Assembly (NCBI GenBank): GCA_036873755.1
Contig: JAVTVY010037092.1
Span: forward strand, 62,001-126,000
Direction of reading: 5' to 3'
DNA from: Hanleya hanleyi
Lineage: Eukaryota > Mollusca > Polyplacophora > Lepidopleurida > Hanleyidae
Length of the DNA stretch: 64,000 nt
Part shown: in pieces, positions 22,505-32,240 of the stretch
How the letters are laid out: each line of letters starts with the position of its first letter
Numbering within the stretch: the stretch's first letter is position 1
Program-made: the position numbers and the translations under genes
Notes under the pieces: generated by a model
Told to the model about the DNA's origin: nothing
Databases searched by the model: none
The model's input: only the letters and a program-made list of their open reading frames with translations

Positions 22505-22760
22505 GAACAAGACTGTATGCAGCTACGCCATAGCATTAATTTCAGGGCGGCGCGCGGCTTTTTTTCCATTTACTATCTCGAAACAGTAAAAAAATATTTA
22601 TTGGATTTTTCGTCTAAACTATGCTGCGCGCCGCTCTGATGTTACTCTATTCTGAAAACCATACACGTAGCTACACCATAGCATTAATTTTAGAGCGGCG
22701 CGCGGTTTGTTTTGACATATAGATTTCCAGCCTTTAAAATGAAATAAATAAAATAACAGA
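22505..22760. mobile_element. Small insertion with repeated GC-palindromic motif
   Basis: The phrase 'ctac(g/a)ccatagcattaattt' plus 'ggcggcgcgcgg' occurs at about 22511 and again at about 22671. Between them lies 'atgctgcgcgccgctctgat', the GC core in inverted form. The block separates two pieces of integrase C-terminus, so it is an insertion. No target duplication was resolved. Confidence 0.55.
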
Positions 22761-23100
22761 GGAACTGTTGGGACAGGCAGACTACCGGGTTAAGGTTAAA
22801 GGTGCTTCTGGTATACCATGCAAACTTACTCAAGGAGTATGTTGCAAGAACTGATTTGGGAACTAAATTTGGTCATGGGGGTCTGTGTTGCAAGTTGTTA
22901 GTACTGCGGTGGTACAGTGCAGTGAGTATAGTCCTGAAGATAGTATCAATGATGAAGAACTACTAGAGTTACACTCTGCTCAAGGTAAAGAGACTTTTAT
23001 TGATGCAGATATTAACCCTGAGTTATCATTGGATAAGCGCAGGAGTATTGAATGTTTTCATCTTTTTGCCTGGGTCTACAACATTGTATGAACAAGTGAT
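22761..23100 (+). pseudogene. Integrase C-terminal tail and pre-RT linker
   Basis: 'GQADYRVKVKG' (near 22775) and then, in another frame, 'HANLLKEYVAR' are the usual end of a gypsy integrase chromodomain-free tail. The acidic linker with 'DEELLELHSAQGKETFID' and 'INPELSLDKRRSIE' follows at 22940-23060. In Gmr1-type elements this linker joins integrase to RT. Several shifts break it. Confidence 0.7.
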
Positions 23101-23570
23101 GTACCTATTAAGTGCAAGCCCAACCCAATCCGTTATAATATCCGGAAAGAGCTCAGTAAGGAAGTTCAGAGTATGCTAAATACGGGAGTAATTAGAAGAT
23201 TAGATTCTCCTTATGCCTCTCCAGTGGTTGTTGTGAAAAAGAAAGATGGTATCAATCGCGTATGTATTCAGTCATAAAGATAAATCGGGTCACGGAGTTC
23301 GGTAACGAACCAATGGTTAATGCAGAGGACATTTTTGCCAAATTAGCCAAAGATAGATATTTCACAAAAATTGATCTTCGCAAGGGATACTGGCAAATAC
23401 CAGTTGCGACCGAAGACGTATACAAAACAGCATTTGTAACCAGTGATGGATGTTTTGAGTTTTTGAAAATGTCGTTCGGTATTATTAACTCAGCAGCCTC
23501 GTTTAATAGAATGATGCGCAAGCTTCTCGTCAATATGGATGGTGTGGATAGTTTCAGACTTGGGAAGAGC
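23101..23570 (+). pseudogene. Gypsy reverse transcriptase, truncated
   Basis: Visible motifs: 'MLNTGVIRRLDSPYASPVVV', 'KKKDG', 'YFTKIDLRKGYWQIPV' (motif A with the first catalytic Asp), 'KTAFVTSDGCFEFLKMSFGI' and 'SAASFNRMMRKLL'. The YVDD catalytic box is missing, because the text passes from 'MDGVDSF' directly to the RNase H region. A stop follows 'VCIQS'. The enzyme would make cDNA; this copy cannot. Confidence 0.85.
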
Positions 23571-23950
23571 ATTTGGAAGTGTTGGATCGATTGTGTTGGA
23601 GACTTCCCAGTTGCATTTACCAGCAAGAAGCTGTCTAATAGGGAGTGAGCATACTCTACCCTTGAGAAAGAGTGTTTGGCTTTAGTTTGGTAGTACGTAA
23701 GTTCCAGTTTTATTTGTATGGAAAAGAATTCACCCTCCAAGACAGACCACCAGCCTTTGGAATATTTGAACAAGAGCAAGTTTATTAACGACCCATTATG
23801 AAATGGGCTATGTTTTACAATCATATGGAATAAGAATCGAATCCACTAAAAGTTGTCAAAACGTTGGAGCCGATTATATGAGCAGACAGAGTTAGATACT
23901 CTAAAGTTTGTGTTAAGGTAGAAAAGATTACATTGGTCAGATGTAACAGA
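23571..23950 (+). pseudogene. Gypsy RNase H region, truncated
   Basis: 'PVAFTSKKLSNRE', then 'YSTLEKECLALVW', 'FQFYLYGKEF', 'DHQPLEYLNKSKFIN' are the central RNase H / tether segments in order, in shifting frames. They lie immediately after the shortened RT. The element is then interrupted or ended near 23985 by the next LTR retrotransposon. Confidence 0.8.
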
Positions 23951-24401
23951 AAATTATTTTGAATGGCCTAACATAACTAATGGTTGAGTGTCACAATGTC
24001 ATTTTGTTTTGTTCTATGAAGATGCTCATTTTCACATCATTCCATAATCATCATTGCTATCACCTTTAACATATATAACGATGTACTAACACTATCAATG
24101 GAGGTTTTATTATTCAGGGTGTATCGCTGCGTTACGTGGACCACCATATAAGACGACGCGGTGGTTTATGTAATCCATTCGGTTTTTGGATTTTCCCGCG
24201 CTCGGCTTTAGGTCTTTATTTTCGGGGTGTGCTGGATATCTATTTTATATTCCAAGCATCGCGCCGCTCGGACGTCTTATTTCTTTTATATTTTAAACTA
24301 CTTCAGGTGATTTTAGCCTGAACATCGTACAATATCTTTGCATAGGCTTTAGAATTCTAATTCTTCTTGATTGGTCCGTGCTGCATTGATAGGATTTTGT
24401 G

Positions 24402-24409
24402 TATATAAG
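24402..24409 (+). promoter_or_regulatory. TATA box of 5' LTR
   Basis: TATATAAG follows a 'ggtccgtgctgcattgatag' block and would start transcription about 30 nt downstream, near the first 54-bp repeat. The same sequence is kept in the 3' LTR near 28965. Confidence 0.7.
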
Positions 24410-24883
24410 TCGCCTACCTGCAAAGAGAGTTTGCTCCAGTCGCTTGCTCGCCGACACCTGTACGTTTGTGTCATATATTTTGCAGGTATGTTGCTTTATA
24501 CACTTTATGTGGGTATCTCTTATATCTCACGTATGGTTAGTCTCAATGGTAATGATAATGTTTCCATATTATCCCAGCTATTAGACCTCTAATTCATATC
24601 TAATGGATTTGATAAACGATAAAATTGTTGAATTATCTGTGTCGCTGATATACCACGCGTTGGATAAATGAATCACTGCTTGTTGACTGAAATGATTTAC
24701 TTGTATGAATTGCCGAACGTACTTATTTGTTCGTACTAATTGCCGAACGTCTTGATATATCCGTATTAATTAGCAAACGTAATGATTTATTTGTACCAAT
24801 TGGTTGTTGTAACTTGGAGCCATAAATGGGCTCCAGTCGCTTGCTCGCCGACACCTGTACGTTTGTGTCATATATTTTGCAGG

Positions 24884-24889
24884 AATAAA
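24884..24889 (+). promoter_or_regulatory. LTR polyadenylation signal
   Basis: AATAAA directly follows the second 54-bp repeat and lies 55 nt from the LTR end; the copy in the 3' LTR (about 29445-29450) would act in 3' end formation. Confidence 0.65.
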
Positions 24890-24947
24890 ACGGTATCACT
24901 CAAACTCGTCGCCTGATTATTGTCTCGTACCGTACCCGGTGACAAAT

Positions 24948-24965
24948 TGGCGCCCGATGGGGGAC
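24948..24965 (+). promoter_or_regulatory. Primer-binding site, tRNA-Lys-like
   Basis: TGGCGCCCGA lies three bases after the 5' LTR. It matches the start of the common tRNA-Lys-type binding site; beyond ten bases the match weakens. Confidence 0.7.
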
Positions 24966-25978
24966 GGTTTTATTGAGTGCAGAGTTACTATTTGAGGTCC
25001 TACATATCTATGGTGAGCGATGTCGGCTGGAGCCGCAGACAATCGTCATTCCACGATCTGGTAGGCCACTGCTACTTGTGTATACAACACGTGCTGATTC
25101 CTCTGGCAATTTATTAGATGTCCAGTAGCCGTCCGGTTGAGCTTGACCTCTAATTTGAGCTGTTCTGTGTACCGGTACGTAAAGGATCAATTCGTTGGAG
25201 AGCCATCAATTTGCGTGTGCCGAAAGATCTGAGATTTGGATATTTCGTCTGAACATCGAACATATAATTTGGGACCGGATCTGTATGAAAAATAATTGAG
25301 TGGTACCTTCACTGAAAATTTACTGATTCATTTGATTTGCTGCAGAACTGTTAACATAACATTGATTGACTTCGTGAAATTGGTTGCTGAACTGTATAAT
25401 TGTATTTGACTTGAACTGAAATTTGACACTTTACTATTGACATTGAACACAGAACTTGAATACCGAACGTGAATAACGAACGAATCTGACTAACTTTGGC
25501 GAGATTTGTGACATTGCATGTGCGCGCGAATTGCTTTTTGGGGTATTCTTTTTCAGGGCTCGAATGCTGTTTTGATATGACTTTGAATTAATTGAATTGG
25601 TAATTGGGTGATAGATTGTAATAGATTAGTTGGATAGGATTTTTAATTTTTTGATAACGTAACTTTTGCTGATATTTCCGAGTATTTCCGATTTTAAACT
25701 GCATTTTCTGCGGTTTTATATAGAGCTCGTAAAGTTGTCCTCTCGCTGTCGTGATATAGTTTGACATCGAAACTATCGTGATACGTAATACCTAACGCGA
25801 GTTCGGTACGCCAGTTGTTCTCCAATTACCTGTACTAATATATTCATATATTCGTGTGACCACTTTCATTCATCGTACATTCGCATTTCCCTATCATCCA
25901 TTAAACTACACACCTCTCGAAATTCTCTGTTCATTGCATCATCAGTTAGACCGGTTGTTTCCTAGGTGTACTCGGAAA

Positions 25979-26761
25979 ATGGATTCCTGGAACCCAGACG
26001 GATTTGAGGAGGAAATCGGCGGAGCAAAATCAAAGGTTCACGAACGTAAGTTTACGGACGAAGATGAACAATTAATGGTAGATCATCTGGAAAAGACCGG
26101 GAGGTATAATATCTCCACAAAAGGTTTTGGTTCTCCACACAGGCCCCTTTCTTCCCTTCCCAGCACAACAGACCGAACTACTTTCCAAGTCCCGAAAATT
26201 AGCATATTTTTTTCAGGTACCGAACCGGTTCCGAAGTCGGAATCCGCGTTTGATTTGTGGAAATTTGAAGTAAAATGTCTAATAAGGGATAAAGTTCATT
26301 CTCCTAAAGTGTTGTTACAGGCAGTTAGAAAATCTCTGAAGGGAGAGGCAGGTAAACTTTGTCTTCATTTAGGAGAAGATGCCGAAATACGTGATATCAT
26401 AGATAAGTTAGAAGGGGTCTACGGAACGGTTGTCACCGGTGAATTGATTTTGCAGACCTTTTACATGAGCCAACAAAAGCCCGACGAGTCTGTTGCCACG
26501 TGGGGTTGTCGACTCGAAGATACTCTGCAGAAAGCGGTGGAGAAACGTTCATTAAGTTCAAGGTCATCTGATGATATGCTAAGAACCAAATTTTGGACAG
26601 GCTTACATAGTGACAGATTGAAATCTGCCACCAGACATAAATTTGACACTATTTTGAATTATGATGCACTTCTTAAGGAGGTGAGATGTGTTGAGAGACG
26701 ACGGTGTGCTTCAACAGGGGTAAGAAAGTCAAACAAATGTCACAGACTTCCGAAAATTTAG
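25979..26761 (+). pseudogene. gag of LTR retrotransposon (PNMA/gypsy type), decayed at 3' end
   Basis: The frame opens at ATG 25979-25981 after a leader of about 1 kb and runs 260 codons to TAG at 26759. It has the capsid-like stretch 'FSGTEP...FDLWKFEVKCL', 'AVRKSLKGEAGKLCLHLGED', 'LEGVYGTVVTGELILQTFY', 'DESVATWGCRLEDTLQKAVE' and 'RTKFWTGLHS', familiar from gypsy gags related to PNMA proteins. A frameshift after about 26700 and a stop near 26827 cut off the C-terminus. A later frame (26874-27060) has an RG-rich tract instead of a visible CCHC knuckle. Confidence 0.85.
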
Positions 26762-26769
26762 AAACGGGG

Positions 26770-27061
26770 CACTCGGAGAAATGAAGTCGCAATTGAAGGA
26801 AATCACCGAACGTCTCAAGCGGTTGTAGGATAAACAGGTAAAAGTTTCTAAACCTGACCCACTAGAAGCTATTTTGGATAAACTGACCTCTATGGAAAAT
26901 AAAATTGGTCAAAATTCAAATCGGTTTAATCGAGGTAGGGGCAGGGGTAGAAACTTCCGGTCAGAATATAGTCCGGCTTCTTCTGCTACCGAAAGTAGTT
27001 CTCTGGATTCTAACCAGACTGTTCAGGCCGATACTGTACCGAAAACTCCTTTAAACTTTTA
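26770..27061 (+). pseudogene. gag C-terminal coiled and RG-rich tail
   Basis: In a shifted frame, 'QLKEITERLKRL', a TAG, then 'DKQVKVSKPDPLEAILDKLTSMENKIGQ' form a coiled-coil-like region. 'RGRGRGRNF' at about 26930-26955 is the nucleic-acid-binding RG tract. The Ser-rich end stops at TAG 27060. Confidence 0.6.
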
Positions 27062-27985
27062 GTGACCTCCAGTGACGGGCAACATGGAGGTCAAGAAGAA
27101 GAAAGCCCGGAAATGATAAAAACATCTTTAGTGGGTGAAGCCAACGAGTCCACTATAATGGTTGATGGTATTGAGTGCAAGTGTCTTCTCGACACAGGGT
27201 CAATGGTAACCACGATCTCTGAGAAATATTTGAAAGATCACTTATCGTCAGCATTACGCTCTATAAATGACTTCAAGCTGGAGGTAAGTGGTGCCTCGGG
27301 AAACATTCTCCCGTGCTCGGGATATGTCGAGGTGGAGTTGTCCTGCCCTGGATTAAAGTAAATAATGATTGCTCCCGTTCTGGTCGTTCCGAAAACCGAG
27401 TACAATGAGCGTGTCCCTATGATTGTTGGGACCAATGTGCTTAAGTTCTTCATGGACAAGGTGAATGTAGGTATCGCTGGTCGGGAACCATGGGTGACTG
27501 CTTGTACTCTTCTGCGAAATGTAGGTAAGATTAGCGCTGTGAAGTCTATCAACACTCGTCCAATCAAAGTGAAGCCAAATGAGGTGTTGACATTGAAAGG
27601 TATCATGCATAACCCTGTGAATAGTAAACGGCCAGTTATCCTTGAACAACAGGATTCTAGACTCCCAGGTGGTTTGTTAATGAGTCCACAGGTGGTGACA
27701 TTGAAATCCCAGGGTGCAACAGTTTGTTTACCGGTCAGAATTTGCAATATGTCTGCACGGGTTATTTGCATACCACCTGAAACAAAAATGTGTATATTGC
27801 AAACGGTATCGGTTATTGATCAGAGCGTAGGTCCTGATAATAATGAAAGGGTTAAGGAGATTAAAACCAGGTCATTAGAGGATCTGGGTGTAGACCTGAG
27901 TAGTAGCCCGATTATAACAGAACAACGCGAAGAAGCTGAGGAACTACTAGGTCGTTGGATACACATCGTGTCAAGCAGTCTTTTG
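27062..27985 (+). pseudogene. Aspartic protease and pre-RT region
   Basis: 'IECKCLLDTGSMVTTIS' (about 27170-27220) is the D-T-G active site. An in-frame TAA at about 27359 lies before 'APVLVVPKTEYNERVPMIVG', which normally follows in the same fold. The pre-RT region continues to 'EEAEELLGRW' and 'LDLGHATSF' at about 27985. The protein would mature the polyprotein. A single stop and the missing RT make it inactive. Confidence 0.85.
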
Positions 27986-28009
27986 GATCTTGGGCATGCT
28001 ACTTCCTTT

Positions 28010-28500
28010 TCAGACGTCAACCACCTAGTTCAAAATCTGTGAATACTCAACGAACATCTACGCCAGGTTCCAAGCCTGGGATCCCCAAGTCCACTTCTAG
28101 GAGTGTTCGAATGAGTCGCCGGATGAGAAAGAAGTCGGTGGTGAAAGAGGATACGTCGGGGGAGAGCGAGAGTGACTCAGAAGTGGAGTTTGTCACGGAG
28201 ACTGTCGAAAGTGACGTCCGTCACGGAGCTACGGTTCCTTTACATATTCCGACAGTTGACCGTTCTGACACTCAAACGACTGATCGATCTGACGTTCCCG
28301 CGTTGCATGACGCAACTGATACTGTGGTGACTGAACAGCCTCCGACGGCAGAGGTGTTTACAGAACCAGCGCCACCTATAGTGAGAACCCCTGTGGAGGT
28401 TAGGCGTTCAACGCGAAACAGACGCCAGCCACAGTGGTTCCGCTTGGGTGATTGGGTATTGCAGCAAACAGTCGTAGATCGTAATGAGGTATTTGTATGA
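28010..28500 (+). pseudogene. Polyprotein C-terminal tail, joined after a large deletion
   Basis: Beginning about 28010 a new frame encodes a Ser/Arg-rich then acidic, Thr-rich tail ending 'RRSTRNRRQPQWFRLGDWVL' and TGA at 28498. In intact elements of this type such a tail follows integrase. The direct joining to 'LGHATSF' marks the deletion of RT, RNase H and integrase. Confidence 0.75.
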
Positions 28501-28542
28501 TTTAAGAATGGATCTAGATGTCGGGGACGACATTCCTCACCA

Positions 28543-28552
28543 GGGGGGATAG
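28543..28552 (+). promoter_or_regulatory. Polypurine tract
   Basis: GGGGGGATAG directly precedes the 3' LTR, the position for plus-strand DNA priming. Confidence 0.75.
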
Positions 28553-29505
28553 TGTCACAATGTCATTTTGTTTTGTTCTATTAAGATGCTCATTTTCACA
28601 TCATTCCATAACCATCATTGCTATCACCTTTAACATATATAACGATGTACTAACACTATTAATGGAGGTTTGATTATTCAGGGTGTATCGCTGCGTTACG
28701 TGGACCACCATATAAGACGACGCGGTGGTTTATGTAATCCATTCGGTTTTTGATTTTCCCGCGCTCGGCTTTAGGTCTTTATTTTCGGGGTGTGCTGGAT
28801 ATCTATTTTATATTCCAAGCACCGCGCCGCTCGGACGTCTTATTTCTTTTATATTTTAAACTACTTCAGGTGACTCCAGCCTGGACAACGTACAATATTT
28901 TTGCTTAGGCTTTAGAATTCTAATTCTTCTTGATTGGTCCGTGCTGCATTGATAGGATTTTGTGTATATAAGTCGCCTACCTGCAAAGAGAGTTTGCTCC
29001 AGTCGCTTGCTCGCCGACACCTGTACGTTTGTGTCATATATTTTGCAGGTATGTTGCTTTATACACTTTATGTGGGTATCTCTTATATCTCACGTATGGT
29101 TAGTCTCAATGGTAATGATAATGTTTCCATATTATCCCAGCTATTAGACCTCTAATTCATATCTAATGGATTTGATAAATGATAATTTGTTGAATTATCT
29201 GTGTCGCTGATATACCACGCGTTGGATAAATGAATCACTGCTTGTTGACTGAAATGATTTACTTGTATGAACTGCCGAACGTACTTATTTGTTCGTACTA
29301 TATGTCGAACGTCTTGATATATCCGTATTAATTAGCAAACGTAATGATTTATTTGTACCAATTGGTTGTTGTAACTTGGAGCCATAATGGGCTCCAGTCG
29401 CTTGCTCGCCGACACCTGTACGTTTGTGTCGTATATTTTGCAGGAATAAAACGGTATCACTCAAACTCGTCGCCTGATTATTGTCTCGTACCGTACCCGG
29501 TGACA
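28553..29505 (+). repeat. 3' LTR
   Basis: It matches the 5' LTR nearly throughout, with roughly twenty differences and small indels, for example 'gtgattttagcctgaacatc' versus 'gtgactccagcctggacaac'. The 54-bp repeats are at 28996-29049 and 29391-29444. It ends CCCGGTGACA before the second TGAG. Confidence 0.93.
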
Positions 29506-29509
29506 TGAG

Positions 29510-30755
29510 TATTTTGTGATGTTATATGTAGGTCTGTCTATCATGTATATAATTGAAATATGTTAATGTGGGAGCCAGCTAGCCTGATTTGGATTGCCTG
29601 CAGTGTGGTATATCAGATATCCTTAATGTAAGAAGTACATGAATATTGTGAGAGGCAGTATTGCATGTATTTAGATTGTATCTTACAAGTGTGCCACTGG
29701 AACAAGCTGCTGATGTTGGGGACTGGATTATGCAGCAAATGAAATCCTACTAGTATTCATTGGTCTAGGGAGCGTAGCCCCAGGCCGGTATCTGCATCAT
29801 ACTAATGTATATTTGGGTATGGCTTGGCACAGCATCAGTGAGTTGTTTGATAATGTAGTTCATTTCAACGATATTGGATAACAGCAGTAGAATTTATACT
29901 AATGCAGTGTATTTGAATTGTAGTGTTACATGTGCTCAGGTTAATTCGCATTTCAAAGATTCTGCCTTATTTTGGGTGACTGTGTGGATGAGTATTACGT
30001 AAACTGTCGCTATATATTGGAGATACTGGGGTTGGTATTTCACTTGGAAGCAGGCCATGCTACAATACAGTGCTCAGTGTTTGTGTGTTGCTGAGAAATT
30101 ATGTCAAGCTGCCAGATGGTATTTGTGCCCATAGGGAGTGGCTGGTCCGTATTGGAAAATCCAGATGTGAGGATTCCAGGAAGTCGGTATGAAACGATCA
30201 AGCTTGGACGCGGGTCGGTGTCGTTAGCCTAGGACGTCATGGTCAGCCGACGGTTAAAAAGCATGGTGATCGGTTCCAAGGAGCTCTAGACGTGAAGGGA
30301 GCAGTATTATATAATAGCGGAAGCTTGTACATTAAAAAGTAGAGGTCAGAAAAGACTCGCTGTGATGCTACCAGGTGGTTCGCGTTCCGGATGATCTGAA
30401 ATTGTACTTGAATCTGGGGAAACGCGCCAGAATAATTGATGGTTGGAAAAACGTCAATACGGCAAATATTGGATCCAACGAGGTACTCTGAACACCGGTG
30501 TATTGTATAAAATGGACAGTTCATAGTGGGTGTATGTGTGTGCGCGTGCTTTGGTGTCATTATTGTTAAATATATTAGTTTTTATATGTATTAAATAATA
30601 TATATTGTATGGTATTAATGTTTTCCTAGTCTTGATTTACTTTCCTATTTACCCTAGACTTAACTTGCGACAACAATAAGTGCCGAAATCATCGCCCCAC
30701 CACTGACATTTTGTACAAAAGCTTCCGACATGTAGAAATCAGCCGAAGTAAGTTC
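29510..30755. other. Unassigned stretch
   Basis: No coding motif or clear repeat was seen. A 105-codon minus frame (30243-30560) has no recognisable domain. Part of it may be the remainder of the older gypsy element beyond the LTR retrotransposon. Confidence 0.35.
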
Positions 30756-30759
30756 AATA

Positions 30760-31330
30760 TATGAACAGGGAGACGAACCTAAGGTGGAGAACTACAGGCC
30801 TATTTTAATTTTAAGTGTCTAAAGTAATTGAAAGGCAGGTGTATCACAGCTTTCATTTATATCTGCAAGAGAACGAACTCTTACTAGGCAACCCATCGGG
30901 CTTCCTGAAAAACCATTCGTGTGCCACGTTAAGCCTTTTTGACGCATGAAGTAAGGCTTTGGACGACGGTGACCTTGTGACAGCCGTGTTTCAGGATCTC
31001 CGGAAAGCCTTCGATTTGAAAGACCATGAAATACTAAAAATAAATTTAAGATCGTACAAATTGGAAAACAGGACTTTAAACCGGTTTGACAACTATCATG
31101 CAAACAGGCTACAAACAGTTACAATTGGTAACAGCAGCTCGAAATCAACTGAGATTATGTGGTGTTCCTCAAGTATTCAGGTCCTATTCGTGTTTTCCTC
31201 TTCAACGACCTGCCGATTCGCAGTACCCACAGCAGTAGTATATATGCTGATGACACATGTGCGCCAAGACTGTGCACACTGTCGAACAAGCACTGAAGTC
31301 CAATATGTCTGCTGCTAACCTCCGACTGAA
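30760..31330 (+). pseudogene. LINE reverse transcriptase fragment (jockey/CR1-like)
   Basis: In shifting frames the text shows 'VENYRPI', 'LLGNPSGFLKNHSCATLSLF', 'VFQDLRKAFD' (motif A; about 30990-31020) and 'SSIYADDTCAP' with YADD at 31243-31254. Motif order and spacing fit a non-LTR RT, with the DLRKAFD form of motif A common in jockey/CR1-like clades. No endonuclease was seen upstream. It is a decayed fragment. Confidence 0.8.
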
Positions 31331-31427
31331 ATGCAGCAAAATGATTCTAAATAGTGGTAAGACAAAATGCATGTTTCTAAAAACATTACAGAAGCAACAC
31401 CATCTGCCAAGTACGGTTATAGATCCG

Positions 31428-31530
31428 AATGATGACGACGATACAGCTCACCAATCCCCAGTGTACGAGTTGTCACAGCGAAACAGCTCACCAATTACCA
31501 ATATACGAGTTGTCACAGCATTTCTAGCAT
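31428..31530. repeat. Dispersed repeat, copy 1
   Basis: 'gacgatacagctcaccaatc', 'agttgtcacagcgaaacagc' and 'acgagttgtcacagcatttc' match 51197-51315 closely. An internal duplication of 'acagctcaccaat' gives a roughly 48-bp half unit. Confidence 0.7.
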
Positions 31531-31879
31531 AGCTCTCAAGATTTGTATCTAATACCGCTTATGTCGGTGCTAGGGGCCGTGTGGTCATATCATCCAAGTT
31601 GCCACATGAACAGGTACAATAAAAGCGTACCTGAGATACAACACATATCACGAATCGTTAGATTGTTGGTATGTGCTTTAGAATAGGTTAACTGGAAGAC
31701 TATACTGTGAGATCATGTGGCTCTGTCAGTATGTCGGCACCTCTTCCCACTTCCCTTATATGTGTTGTAATTAATCTCGGTGACATTACCATTGAATGTA
31801 TCAAATGTGGAAATCTTTTAGGACTGGAAATTTCTATCTTTTACCAAGCATGTATCTTTTTATGTGTTTGGAGCATGTG

Positions 31880-32240
31880 TAACTTCACAACCATAAACCG
31901 TGTTTTAAAGCCCCAGAAAATGACCGCTCGTACAAGTTTGGATACATGTATATGTATACCGAATTCTGTTTCCACCTCCAAACTTTTTAAATCTCTTCAC
32001 TGGCTATCTTTACCAACTCCTGCTAAATACAACAACTCTTATGGTTTTTAAATCTTTACATTGTACTGTTCCTTTATCTGACTTTTTTTAAATAATAATA
32101 TTACCGAAGGCCACGACCAAATTGTATAAGCGTTCTTTCAATCTTTTTTTACTACGGAATCCCGGAATCTTCTACCTCTGGATATCAGAACGAGAACTTC
32201 TTTTAATACTTTTAAGTCCGAAGTTTTTAAGTACTTTACG
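31880..32240 (+). pseudogene. CR1/L2-like LINE ORF C-terminus
   Basis: 'KLFKSLHWLSLP' (about 31980-32015) and 'LPLDIRTRTSFNTFKSEVFK' (about 32172-32232) are the H-W-L-P and 'R...sl..FK..LK..L' elements at the end of CR1/L2/Rex ORF2. The stop follows at about 32240 and a short AT-rich 3' UTR after it. Shifts break the frame. It may or may not be the same copy as 30760-31330. Confidence 0.7.

Larger units (their letters stand above)
23989..24944 (+). repeat. 5' LTR
   Basis: It starts TGTCACAATG and ends CCCGGTGACA, so TG...CA with short inverted termini TGTCAC/GTGACA. A TATA box, AATAAA signal and two copies of a 54-bp direct repeat (24433-24486 and 24830-24883) lie inside. Short 'attgccgaacgt'-type repeats occur near 24710-24780. 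Confidence 0.93.
23989..29505 (+). mobile_element. LTR retrotransposon with intact ends, internally deleted
   Basis: Two LTRs (23989-24944, 956 bp; 28553-29505, 953 bp) flank gag, protease and a C-terminal tail. A 4-bp target duplication TGAG lies outside both ends (23985-23988, 29506-29509). A primer-binding site follows the 5' LTR and a purine tract precedes the 3' LTR. RT, RNase H and integrase are all missing between about 27990 and 28030. The LTRs differ at roughly twenty places by eye, uncounted. It sits in or at the edge of the older gypsy element. Confidence 0.93.

Noticed and set aside
24371..24592. 73-residue hydrophobic frame as a membrane peptide gene
   Set aside because: It lies inside the LTR and is repeated identically in the 3' LTR (28934-29155); it follows LTR identity rather than coding constraint.
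28010..28500. Independent acidic/Arg-rich host protein
   Set aside because: Position next to the purine tract and LTR, and the 'RRSTRNRRQPQWF' ending, fit the tail of the retrotransposon polyprotein.
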